In this document: one piece after another, positions 36,498-44,313 of the stretch
Position numbering within the stretch: position 1 is the first letter of the stretch
How the letters are laid out: every line of letters starts with the position of its first letter
Source of the DNA: Geoanaerobacter pelophilus
Lineage (GTDB): Bacteria > Desulfobacterota > Desulfuromonadia > Geobacterales > DSM-12255
NCBI RefSeq assembly: GCF_018476885.1
Contig: NZ_JAHCVJ010000005.1
Location: forward strand, 248,001-312,000
Direction: 5' to 3'
Length of the DNA stretch: 64,000 bases
Program-made: the position numbers and the translations under genes
The notes under the pieces: generated by a model
Databases searched by the model: none
Seen by the model: the letters and a program-made list of their open reading frames with translations, nothing else
Told to the model about the DNA's origin: nothing

Positions 36498-38861
36498 TCA
36501 AACCAGCCCCATGGTGAAATTGAATGGCGATGAGCCGGGGAGTTCGCGACCCGAACTCCAGGCGTCAAGTACCCGCAGCCGCTCGTTGGGCGCCAGCTGG
36601 CCGAGATCGGCAATAAAGGAAGAGCAGCCCAATGATTCGAGCTTTTCCCGGAAAGCGGTAAAAGAGAACGGCGTGGTCGGCGTGATCACTGTCAGGCCGT
36701 CCTTTTGCGTGACCCGATAGCTGTCACCCCGGTCTGACTGGACCGGCATGTCGCTCTTGACCCCTTTGATGGCGATCTTGGAGGTGATGGCCGGCAGGCT
36801 GCCGTAGATCATGATCCGCCGCTCGATGTCAAGGTCAGCGGCAAGCAGATCGCCGAGGTTTTCCAGGTCGTCCTCGATGTAAAGCGTGCAGCGGTTGGCT
36901 CCCAGCTCCTCCCAGGAGAGAATCGCCTGGCTGTTGAGGGAAAAGAGTCGGTAATCGGTGGTAATTTCGGCGTCGATCTCTTCCAGAAGTTGAAAGTGCG
37001 AGATATTCGCGGCTTCGAAGCGTCGGAAACCGCATTGCGCAAGGGCTGCCAGCGCCTCGCGATACCAGGGGAGGTCGCGGTCGAAGATGATGAACGGCAA
37101 GCGCCAGGAGATCCGCCCCTCTTTCCCCTTCAGCCGCTTGGCGGCGAGGTGCAGTTCGTGCAGATTCGCCTTCGATACCGGCAGGCTCAAGGACGCAACC
37201 CCTTCCGCATTGAGCAGCTGGATATCACGGAGATGCTCGATCCGAACGGTCAGTGATGTCGGGCCGCGCATCGTTCCTCTGGTTCCTGCCAACGATGCCA
37301 GTGCCTCGCGGTTGCGGGAGGCGCGCTCCCGCTTCAGGGCCGGAATCGTGCTCTCGGCCAGTTGCAGGTAGAAGCTGCGCCTGATCTCCTTGAGCTTTGC
37401 CGGGGGAATCATCAGCGCCGGGAACTCCGGTGCGGCCAGGGAGCGGAGTATGAAAGGGGTATCGCCGGTGCGGCTGAACTGGGCCGAGAGCACTTCCTGC
37501 ATCTCAGCGGTGCGGGATGGCTCCAGCACGCCGAGCGGAAACTCCGCACTGGATGAGATGCCGCCGCAGGTCGCTTCGATCCTGAGGACCCCTTCATTGA
37601 AAGAGGTCTGCAGGTCGCAGGGCAGTTTCGGCTTCCCCGCCGACTCCAGCCGTTTTGCACAGGCCGCTTCGCTCATGGTAAAGGCGGTTTCTGAAGAGAC
37701 CTTGAACACGGCATCGCCGATGCTGCCGGGGAAGGGTGACGGTACAACGACCTGGGTGCCTGCGTTCGCCAGTTTCGTCGGACGATTGGCGACAAACAGC
37801 TCTTTGATGGTAAATGCCTTGCCGGCCATGTCGCTTTTAGGCTGGATCCGAATCCGGTCACCGACGTGGAGACGATCTTTGGTGGTGAACGAAAGCCGGT
37901 CGCCGCGGATCGATGCTATTTCTCCCAGGAAGCGGCCGGTTGCCCCCCGCAGCGAAGGGGTGGCGATGTCGGTTGGCTGATGCGAGGCGAGAAACCCTTT
38001 GGTCGGCACCCTGCCAAAGGAGCGTTTGAGGATCTCTTTTGCTGCGGCAAGCGCATCCGGCCACTGCTTGGGCGTGGCATCCAGCGTCAGCCGGTACGCC
38101 TCGACAACGCAGGCCACATATTCAGCGGACTTCATCCGTCCTTCGATCTTGAACGAACAGACCCCGGCCTCCACCAGTTGCGGTATCAGGTCGATGCTGG
38201 AAAAATCGTTGGTGGAAAAATAGTACCCTTCCTTGCCCCGGTACTTGTACTGGCGTCGGCACGGCTGGGCGCAGCGGCCCCGATTGCCGCTGTGACCACC
38301 GAGAAAGGAGGAAAAATAACACTGACCGGAAAAAGAGAAGCAGAGCGCACCGTGAATAAAGCACTCGATGCCGATCGGCGAGTTGCGGACAATATTGCCA
38401 ATTTCGTCCAGGTGCAGTTCCCGGGCGAGCACTACCCGCTCAAACCCCAAAGCCGCAAGTTGCTGCACCCCTGGAGTGTTGTGGACAGTCATCTGGGTCG
38501 AGGCATGGACCGGCAGGCTGGGGAAGAACTTGCGGGCTAGCCGGGCAACGGCCATATCCTGGACGATGACCGCGTCTGCTCCCATCCCTTCAAGGGCGGA
38601 GAGGGTTTCGACCAGTTGGGGCAGTTCGCGCTCCTTGACCAGGGTGTTGAGGGTAACGTAGACCTTGCGCCCGTTGGCATGGGCATAGGCCAGCATCCGT
38701 TCCATCTGGTGCAGGGAGAAATTCTTGGCCTTGGCCCGCGCAGAAAACTCCTTGAGCCCGGCATAGACCGCATCCGCCCCCTTTTCCATGGCGGCGAAAA
38801 AGGCTTCCAGCGATCCTGCCGGGGCAAGGAGTTCTGTTTTGTTTTGTGCTGATCTTTGCAT
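36498..38861 (-). CDS. U32-family peptidase/RlhA-like protein
   Basis: This 787-residue protein has the U32 core: LAPAGSLEAFFAAMEKGADAVYAG, VHASTQMTVHN, and four conserved cysteines in CFIHGALCFSFSGQC and GRCAQPCRRQY that bind an Fe-S cluster in studied members. It then has FKIEGRMKSAEYVA and a long C-terminal extension, as in RlhA (YdcP). In E. coli RlhA takes part in hydroxylation of 23S rRNA C2501, and protease activity is doubtful. Length exceeds E. coli RlhA by about 130 residues. The start codon has a weak ribosome-binding site. It heads a minus-strand run with yciH, YdcF and uup. Confidence 0.93.
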   Translation of the reverse strand: MQRSAQNKTELLAPAGSLEAFFAAMEKGADAVYAGLKEFSARAKAKNFSLHQMERMLAYAHANGRKVYVTLNTLVKERELPQLVETLSALEGMGADAVIVQDMAVARLARKFFPSLPVHASTQMTVHNTPGVQQLAALGFERVVLARELHLDEIGNIVRNSPIGIECFIHGALCFSFSGQCYFSSFLGGHSGNRGRCAQPCRRQYKYRGKEGYYFSTNDFSSIDLIPQLVEAGVCSFKIEGRMKSAEYVACVVEAYRLTLDATPKQWPDALAAAKEILKRSFGRVPTKGFLASHQPTDIATPSLRGATGRFLGEIASIRGDRLSFTTKDRLHVGDRIRIQPKSDMAGKAFTIKELFVANRPTKLANAGTQVVVPSPFPGSIGDAVFKVSSETAFTMSEAACAKRLESAGKPKLPCDLQTSFNEGVLRIEATCGGISSSAEFPLGVLEPSRTAEMQEVLSAQFSRTGDTPFILRSLAAPEFPALMIPPAKLKEIRRSFYLQLAESTIPALKRERASRNREALASLAGTRGTMRGPTSLTVRIEHLRDIQLLNAEGVASLSLPVSKANLHELHLAAKRLKGKEGRISWRLPFIIFDRDLPWYREALAALAQCGFRRFEAANISHFQLLEEIDAEITTDYRLFSLNSQAILSWEELGANRCTLYIEDDLENLGDLLAADLDIERRIMIYGSLPAITSKIAIKGVKSDMPVQSDRGDSYRVTQKDGLTVITPTTPFSFTAFREKLESLGCSSFIADLGQLAPNERLRVLDAWSSGRELPGSSPFNFTMGLV

Positions 38862-38928
38862 CCGGTCAGACTAGCGGAACTGCGTGATGGCGTCAACAAT
38901 CTTGATTAACTCATCACTGCTGATGGGG

Positions 38929-39429
38929 TTACAGGTCAGCCGCTATCTTCTGGGCAACGATGCGGGCCAGTGCCTGGATCTCTTCCGCTGGCATTTCGTC
39001 GATGCCGAACAGTTTCTGGTCAAAATCACAGAGCCGGTTGGTCCGGATAATCTCCGGTGCAAGACCGTCAATCACCCCGGCCATCATGCGCGATGCACAG
39101 TCAACCGGGCACCCCTCCAACGCCAGAAGCCGTTGCGCATTGCGCACAAGGCCCCGTTGCCCGGTATCCTTGGTAAACGCCCCGCCCAGGCAGATGCGCA
39201 CGGTTTTCTCAGGGGCCAAGGTGTGACAGAGGATATTTGCCGCCTGTCGGGATATCTCTCCCCGCAGGCACCCACCTTCACAACTCATGACAGCCACCGC
39301 TTTGCTATGCTGCCGTTCTGCATAGCCTTCACAAAGCTTGCAGTTGCCAACGGCCTTTGCTATGCGTGCCACCTCATAACCGTCGTTGCCCTCTGTCGTT
39401 CCTGATCCACAACAATCTGTCTTGTTCAT
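38929..39429 (-). CDS. DGC-domain putative zinc-binding protein
   Basis: The start is the ATG complementary to 39427-39429, with GGAGG 4 nt upstream. The 166-residue protein is cysteine-rich: CC at residues 6-7, NCKLCEGYAE, VMSCEGGCLRG, and a central EGCPVDCASRM of the kind that names the DGC family. These small proteins are predicted metal binders of unknown function. It is the last gene of a minus-strand unit with an ECF sigma factor (gap of 78 nt), so it may be a sensor, target or buffer of the metal or redox signal for that sigma factor. Confidence 0.82.
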   Translation of the reverse strand: MNKTDCCGSGTTEGNDGYEVARIAKAVGNCKLCEGYAERQHSKAVAVMSCEGGCLRGEISRQAANILCHTLAPEKTVRICLGGAFTKDTGQRGLVRNAQRLLALEGCPVDCASRMMAGVIDGLAPEIIRTNRLCDFDQKLFGIDEMPAEEIQALARIVAQKIAADL

Positions 39430-39507
39430 ACGTCCTCCATCGATGAAATTCACTGCCTGTAATTCCATAGACGGGAAGCGATCTGAAAAGGATACACTCT
39501 GCGGGAA

Positions 39508-40107
39508 TTATTTCGGCTTTCGATCGCACATGAGTTCGTTGCGTTCGTCGTGGTAGAGGCTGCACTGGGATTCCATGGCCTTCCGTAACTCGGTGCGGCC
39601 GCGGTGGAGCCTGATCTTGACGGTGTCGATGCTGATATTGAGGATGGTGGCAATCTCGGGGTTCGTCAGTTCCTCGAAATCGCTGAGGAGCAACACGGTG
39701 CGGTAGCCTTCGGGCAATTGGTCGACAACGCCGCGTATGCAGGCATTCATCTCTCGCCGGATGTACTCCCCATCGGTTCCTGTCGTACCCAGATCGGGAA
39801 AATCGTCAAGCGACGCATCCTCGTCGAGCAACTGCTCGGAACGCTTTTGTTGTGCCAAAGATGAAGAGGCATGGTCATTGGCCGTGTTCGTGGCGATGCG
39901 GTAGATCCAGGTGGCAAGAGAGGCCTCACCCCGGAAACTTTCCAGGGATTTGCTCACCTTGAGAAAAACTGCCTGGGTCAGGTCCGGGGCTTCCGACTCA
40001 TTGACCAGATTACCCAGATAACGAAAGATCTTCGGCTGGAATTCTCTGTATATACTGGCAAAGTCTTGCAAATGGGCTCTCCGGTTTATTCCATCAGGTT
40101 GAATCAC
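39508..40107 (-). CDS. ECF-type RNA polymerase sigma factor with a cysteine-containing C-terminal tail
   Basis: This 199-residue sigma-70 family protein has region 2 (FQPKIFRYLGNLV through LATWIYRIATNTANDHA) and region 4 (LPEGYRTVLLLSDFEELTNPEIATIL, then TVKIRLHRGRTELRKAM). After region 4 there is a tail of about 20 residues with Cys182 and Cys194 around HDERNEL and ending in CDRK, likely a metal- or redox-sensing extension. No membrane anti-sigma gene is nearby. Its start overlaps the MBL hydrolase stop by 4 nt, so the two are co-translated. Confidence 0.92.
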   Translation of the reverse strand: MIQPDGINRRAHLQDFASIYREFQPKIFRYLGNLVNESEAPDLTQAVFLKVSKSLESFRGEASLATWIYRIATNTANDHASSSLAQQKRSEQLLDEDASLDDFPDLGTTGTDGEYIRREMNACIRGVVDQLPEGYRTVLLLSDFEELTNPEIATILNISIDTVKIRLHRGRTELRKAMESQCSLYHDERNELMCDRKPK

Positions 40108-40841
40108 TTCATCCGGCGGATCCGCACCTCAATCTCGGGATTTCCCTTGAGCAAGGCGACAAGCCGGGCCGGGTCCGCCTCCCCGTAATGGTAGGGATAG
40201 AGCACTTTCGGCTTGAAGGATCTGGCCGCATCCGCGACCATTTCCGGGGTCATGGTATAGGGCAGATTCATCGGCAGGAAGGCAATGTCGATGCGTTTCA
40301 GCAGACCCATCTCCGGAATATTCTCCGTGTCTCCGGCAATATAAAGCCGCTTGTCGGCAAATGTCAGCACGTACCCGTTGCCGGTCCCCTTGGGGTGAAA
40401 CGGCTGGCCGGTGTCCCGCTTGTGCATGATGTTATAGGCCGGCACGGCCTCGACGGCAATCCCCCCAACATCCCTGGTGTCGCCATTCCTCATGATAATG
40501 CCGCCCGGCACCTTTTCAGCGAATTTTTCAGTGAGCACCACCGTTGTTTTTGCGGTAGTCAGCTGCTGTAGAGCCACCGGGTCGAGATGGTCCTGATGTT
40601 CGTGAGTAAGAAAGATCAGGTCAGCTTTGGGCAGCTTTGCATAATCGGCCAGTTTGCTATAAGGATCGACATGGATGACCTTGTTGCCGAACTTGAACAT
40701 AAGCGAACCGTGACCGATGAAGGTAATTTCCAGATCTCCCGCCGTTGTCTTTACAACATCTTTTTCAAATGCCTCGGCTGCGCCGGTCAGACCGGTACCG
40801 CAGACGCCCAGGATCAGGAATATCAACACTGCTTTCATCAT
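40104..40841 (-). CDS. Exported MBL-fold metal-dependent hydrolase (UPF0173-like)
   Basis: This 245-residue protein has an N-terminal signal sequence (residues 1-24) and a small metallo-beta-lactamase fold. GHGSLMFKFGNKVIHVDPY is followed by the metal motif THEHQDHLD and a later YIAGDTENIPEM. This is the short YycJ/UPF0173 type, with no known substrate. The export signal is unusual for the type, which is normally cytosolic. The gene overlaps the ECF sigma start by 4 nt, so the hydrolase and sigma factor are made together. An ATG two codons in (40835) could also serve. Confidence 0.9.
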   Translation of the reverse strand: MMKAVLIFLILGVCGTGLTGAAEAFEKDVVKTTAGDLEITFIGHGSLMFKFGNKVIHVDPYSKLADYAKLPKADLIFLTHEHQDHLDPVALQQLTTAKTTVVLTEKFAEKVPGGIIMRNGDTRDVGGIAVEAVPAYNIMHKRDTGQPFHPKGTGNGYVLTFADKRLYIAGDTENIPEMGLLKRIDIAFLPMNLPYTMTPEMVADAARSFKPKVLYPYHYGEADPARLVALLKGNPEIEVRIRRMK

Positions 40842-40885
40842 GATGAATCATCCTTTCTTGCGCAGCCTGGCCCGGCAGCGCCAGG

Positions 40886-41356
40886 TCATCGATGTTTCTT
40901 GTAGACCTTCTTCTTTGCTTTGGCCCCGGCCAGGGAAAAGAGATCGCTCTGGGAAATGCGCCAGACATCACCTTCTCTGACCATCCGGTACGTGCGGGTC
41001 TTGTACTGGATCTCGCCATCACCTTCCAGTCCCACCTTGGCCCTGACCACCGCGATATCGTCATTCTCGACATGAACCGAGACGTCCTGCATCTTCTGCC
41101 AGCAGCAGGCCGGTTTGAAGGTGGCATTGCCCAGCTTCCTGGCAAAGTCCTCTTTGGCGGTCTTGCCGCCGTGCTGGGTCCGGTCGTACAGGTCGTCATA
41201 ACGGTCGGCGCGCCACAGGTCGAGGATCTCCTCAAATGCCGCCTTGGCGGCATTTGAGGATGCCTCGCTGTCGGTCTGGTAGGCGCTTCGGGCAAAGGCG
41301 GTTATGCTGCTGACGGTCATGAGTAAAGCGACTAACAATGTAATGAAATATTTCAT
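40886..41356 (-). CDS. Exported NTF2/DUF4440-like small protein
   Basis: This 156-residue protein has a signal peptide (residues 1-22, cleavage near AFA) and a small alpha+beta domain (AAFEEILDLWRADRYDDLYDRT through GDVWRISQSDLFSL), the layout of NTF2-like or SnoaL/DUF4440-type proteins. The active function is unknown. A Lys-rich tail ends the protein. GGGGAGG lies 7 nt before ATG. It leads the minus-strand unit with the MBL hydrolase (44 nt gap), ECF sigma and DGC proteins. Confidence 0.8.
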   Translation of the reverse strand: MKYFITLLVALLMTVSSITAFARSAYQTDSEASSNAAKAAFEEILDLWRADRYDDLYDRTQHGGKTAKEDFARKLGNATFKPACCWQKMQDVSVHVENDDIAVVRAKVGLEGDGEIQYKTRTYRMVREGDVWRISQSDLFSLAGAKAKKKVYKKHR

Positions 41357-41375
41357 ATTTACACCTCCCCCGGCA

Positions 41376-41403
41376 ATTTTAGCCGATAACCCTCGGTGTG
41401 CAA
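41376..41403 (-). promoter_or_regulatory. Candidate promoter of the ECF-sigma operon
   Basis: On the minus strand, TTGCAC (41398-41403) and TAAAAT (41376-41381) with 16-nt spacing. Confidence 0.55.
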
Positions 41404-41414
41404 CTATCCGTTGC
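41400..41414. promoter_or_regulatory. Inverted repeat between divergent promoters
   Basis: GCAAC (41400-41404) and GTTGC (41410-41414) flank TATCC. The repeat covers parts of both -35 boxes and could be a shared operator. Confidence 0.35.
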
Positions 41415-41438
41415 GGCAGAAACCGGTCGTGGTATACT
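41411..41438 (+). promoter_or_regulatory. Candidate promoter of iorAB
   Basis: TTGCGG (41411-41416) and TATACT (41433-41438) with 16-nt spacing, 35 nt before the iorA start. Confidence 0.5.
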
Positions 41439-41472
41439 CCCTTTCAGGCAGAGAGATGCTAGGAGGGCGCGA

Positions 41473-41928
41473 ATGATTTCACTTACTGTTAATGGCAAGA
41501 AGTACCAGGTTGATGCTGCTCCTGACAGCAAGCTTTTGTGGGTGCTGCGGGAACAACTGGGGCTCACCGGGACCAAGTTTGGCTGCGGAGAGGGGATGTG
41601 CGGGGCGTGTACCGTGCTGGTGGACGGCAAGGCGCGCCGGTCGTGCGTGACCCCGGTCAGCGCGGTCAAGGGGAAGAAGGTCGTTACCATCGAGGGCTTG
41701 CCGGAAAGCCATCCGTTGAAGCTTGCCTGGATTGCCGAGCAGGTGCCGCAGTGCGGTTACTGTCAGCCCGGCCAGATAATGCAGGCCGCCGCGCTGCTCA
41801 ACGAGCATCCAAAACCGACCGAAAGCGAGATCGACAGTGCCATGAGCGGCTGCCTCTGCCGGTGCGGTACCTATCAGCGGGTCAAGATCGCTATCAACCG
41901 TGCTGCCGGAAAGGGGAAGAAGCCATGA
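41473..41928 (+). CDS. iorA: IorA-type [2Fe-2S] subunit of a xanthine-oxidase-family enzyme
   Basis: The start is ATG 41473 with AGGAGG at 41461-41466. The 151-residue protein has two [2Fe-2S] domains: the plant-ferredoxin type ([15 protein letters not shown], then RRSC) and the all-helical type ([13 protein letters not shown] and [10 protein letters not shown]). It carries electrons from the molybdenum subunit. It has no own signal peptide and would be exported with the Tat-targeted large subunit. The stop overlaps the iorB start as ATGA. A separate cytochrome subunit, common in periplasmic relatives, is not seen. Confidence 0.94.
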   Translation: MISLTVNGKKYQVDAAPDSKLLWVLREQLGLTGTKFGCGEGMCGACTVLVDGKARRSCVTPVSAVKGKKVVTIEGLPESHPLKLAWIAEQVPQCGYCQPGQIMQAAALLNEHPKPTESEIDSAMSGCLCRCGTYQRVKIAINRAAGKGKKP

Positions 41929-44087
41929 GCCCGAAAATGAGCCGACGTGAATTTCTTCAGCACACCCTTACCGGAACCGGTATTGCCGTGGCAGTAACCA
42001 TGACCCCGCTCGGTTTCAGAGTGTTCTCGGCAGCAGACGCGGCAGCTGGTGATTTTAACCCATCCGTCTGGCTGACCATTGCGCCGAATGAAACTGTAAC
42101 CGTTTTGGTTGCCAAGTCTGAGATGGGGCAGGGGGTTTCCACCTCGCTGCCGATGCTGGTGGCCGACGAACTGGAAGCCAACTGGGAAAGCATCAAATTT
42201 GTCTTTGCCCCGGCTGACGATAAGTTTCGCGATCCGGTCTGGGGCACCCAGGCCACCGGCGGCAGCACCAGCATCCGGCATCTCTATGAACCGCTGCGGC
42301 TTGCCGGTGCCGCAGCCCGCGAAATGCTGATCGCCGCCGCAGCCAGGGAATGGAAGGTTGCTGCAGACGAATGTGTTGCTGCCAACGGCCTGGTCCGCCA
42401 CAAGCGGAAACTGAAAAGCCTGTCGTTCGGCCAGCTGACCTCTCTGGTTGCCGGGATAGAGCCGCCGGCAAAGCCAAAACTGAAATCGCCCCAGGAATTC
42501 CGGCTGATCGGCAAGGCAATTCCGCGGCTCGATGTCCCGGAAAAGGTTTCTGGTGCTGCGATCTTCGGCCTGGATGTGAAGGTTCCGGGGATGCTGATTG
42601 CCGCAGTTGCCCACTCACCGCTTATCGGTGCCAGTCCTGCTTCGTTCAATAAAGGCGCTGCCCTGAAAATCAAGGGGGTGCGTCATGTAATCAGTCTCCA
42701 GAAAGGGGTTGCCGTCTGCGCCGACAGTTTCCCGGCGGCAAGGAAAGGGGTTGATTCCCTTAAGGCAACGTGGGAAGGGGGCGACCGGACCCTCGATAAT
42801 GCGTCTCTTTACGCCAGGTTTGCCAAGGCGCTGAACGAGCCGGGCATTAAGGCCAAGGAGATCGGAAATACGGCTACAGCGATGAGCTCCGCTGCCAAAA
42901 AGCTGGAGGCGACCTTCAGTCTCCCTTACCTGGCCCACGCCACCATGGAACCGATGAACTGTACCGCCCATATCACCGCCAGCAGGTGCGAGGTGTGGGC
43001 TCCCACCCAGAACCAGACCGGCGTCAAGGCTCTGGCCGAGAAGATCTCCGGTCTGCCTGCAGATAAGGTTTTTGTCAACACCACCTACCTGGGAGGTGGC
43101 TTTGGCAGGCGGTTTGAGACCGATGTCGTCGAAGAGGCGCTGCACCTTGCCAAGGTCACGGGTAAACCGGTCAAGGTGATCTGGACCAGGGAGGATGATT
43201 TCCGTAACGATTTTTACCGGCCAATGAACCTCTCCCGGGTCGCTGCGTCACTGGACGCCCAAGGTAAGATCTCCGGCTGGGAGCACAAAGTAGTTTGCCC
43301 TTCGATCTTTGCCCGGGTATTCCCGGACACCATGAAATTCGGCGTGGACCAGGCAGCCGTGGAAGGGGTTGCCAATCTCGACTATGAAGTGCCGAACCTC
43401 GACGTCAACTATGTCCGGATCGACACCCCGGTGCCGGTCGGTTTCTGGCGGTCGGTGGGGAGTTCGCACAACGCCTTTGTCGTGGAAACCATGATGGACG
43501 AACTGGCGCGCTTGGCTGGCAGCGACCCGGTTGAATTCCGGCTGGCCCACCTGGGCGGGAACCCCAACGCCTACGCTGTAGTCAAGACTGCTTCAATGAA
43601 GGCCGGGTGGGGCAAGCCGCTTGCCGCCGGTAAAGGGCGTGGTTTTGCCTTCCACCGCTCGTTTGACACCAATGTGGCCATGGTTGCCGAGGTTGAGGTG
43701 GATCGCAAGAGTGGCGTGATCAAGGTCAGCAGGGTGGTGTGCGCAGTGGATTGCGGCCAGGTAGTCAACCCCGACATCGTCAAGTCCCAGATCGAAGGGG
43801 CGGTCTGTTTCGGCCTTTCCGCGGCCCTCAATGAACGGGTCGAGATCGCCAAGGGTGGGGTTGTTTCCGGCAATTTCAGCAATTACGATCTGCTCAGGAT
43901 GAATGAGGCGCCCAAGATCGAAGTCCACCTGGTAAAAGGGCAGGAAAAGCCGGGCGGAATCGGGGAGCCGGGAGTGCCGCCGATTGCCCCCGCGGTTGCC
44001 AATGCCGTTTTTGCTGCCACCGGTGTTCGCTTCAGGGAGTTGCCACTTGCCCCCAAGACGGTTCTCAAGGCATTGAAAAAGTCGTGA
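41925..44087 (+). CDS. iorB: IorB-type molybdopterin-binding large subunit (aldehyde/isoquinoline oxidoreductase family)
   Basis: From ATG 41925 this gives 720 residues. The N-terminus [19 protein letters not shown] is a twin-arginine signal, so the enzyme works in the periplasm. Molybdopterin-binding segments are evident: [48 protein letters not shown] and [15 protein letters not shown], the last including the catalytic Glu region of the xanthine oxidase family. The substrate, an N-heterocycle or aldehyde, cannot be told. It pairs with iorA by a 4-nt overlap. The frame is open upstream to 41538 but only as a shadow of iorA. Confidence 0.94.
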   Translation: MSPKMSRREFLQHTLTGTGIAVAVTMTPLGFRVFSAADAAAGDFNPSVWLTIAPNETVTVLVAKSEMGQGVSTSLPMLVADELEANWESIKFVFAPADDKFRDPVWGTQATGGSTSIRHLYEPLRLAGAAAREMLIAAAAREWKVAADECVAANGLVRHKRKLKSLSFGQLTSLVAGIEPPAKPKLKSPQEFRLIGKAIPRLDVPEKVSGAAIFGLDVKVPGMLIAAVAHSPLIGASPASFNKGAALKIKGVRHVISLQKGVAVCADSFPAARKGVDSLKATWEGGDRTLDNASLYARFAKALNEPGIKAKEIGNTATAMSSAAKKLEATFSLPYLAHATMEPMNCTAHITASRCEVWAPTQNQTGVKALAEKISGLPADKVFVNTTYLGGGFGRRFETDVVEEALHLAKVTGKPVKVIWTREDDFRNDFYRPMNLSRVAASLDAQGKISGWEHKVVCPSIFARVFPDTMKFGVDQAAVEGVANLDYEVPNLDVNYVRIDTPVPVGFWRSVGSSHNAFVVETMMDELARLAGSDPVEFRLAHLGGNPNAYAVVKTASMKAGWGKPLAAGKGRGFAFHRSFDTNVAMVAEVEVDRKSGVIKVSRVVCAVDCGQVVNPDIVKSQIEGAVCFGLSAALNERVEIAKGGVVSGNFSNYDLLRMNEAPKIEVHLVKGQEKPGGIGEPGVPPIAPAVANAVFAATGVRFRELPLAPKTVLKALKKS

Positions 44088-44203
44088 GGCGCGACCTGCT
44101 GCAGCTCCGCCAGGAGTTGGTCAATCTCCGCCAGACCGATGACCTGGGAATCCTACTGGACATGGACACGCTCGAGGAGTACTGGGCGCTGAAGCTGATG
44201 TAG
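44084..44203 (+). CDS. Possible 39-residue small protein coupled to iorB
   Basis: A GTG at 44084 overlaps the iorB stop (GTGA) and opens 39 codons to TAG at 44201-44203. The product would start with Val-Arg-Arg-Asp and has leucine-rich amphipathic character (DLLQLRQELVNLRQ, then LDMDTLEEYWALKLM). The overlap and good codon choice favour translation. No known family is recognised; it may instead be a decayed end of a longer gene. There is no separate ribosome-binding site, so translation would depend on termination of iorB. Confidence 0.4.
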   Translation: MRRDLLQLRQELVNLRQTDDLGILLDMDTLEEYWALKLM

Positions 44204-44231
44204 AAAGACATCCCCTGGTTGCTTAAATGAA

Positions 44232-44263
44232 ATCGCCCGACCAGGTGCTCCAGGTCGGGCGAT
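44232..44263. terminator. Inverted repeat between convergent iorB and FG-GAP genes
   Basis: Perfect 11-bp arms ATCGCCCGACC (44232-44242) and GGTCGGGCGAT (44253-44263). No T tract is present on either side, so termination is likely but not certain. Confidence 0.6.
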
Positions 44264-44313
44264 GCTGGTTGATTGTGAAAATGTTAAAGTAAGGGTGAAA
44301 CCCTGCTGTAGGG

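Noticed and set aside
41538-41924. Extended start for iorB
   Set aside because: The extension is a second frame of iorA; ATG 41925 begins a proper Tat signal.
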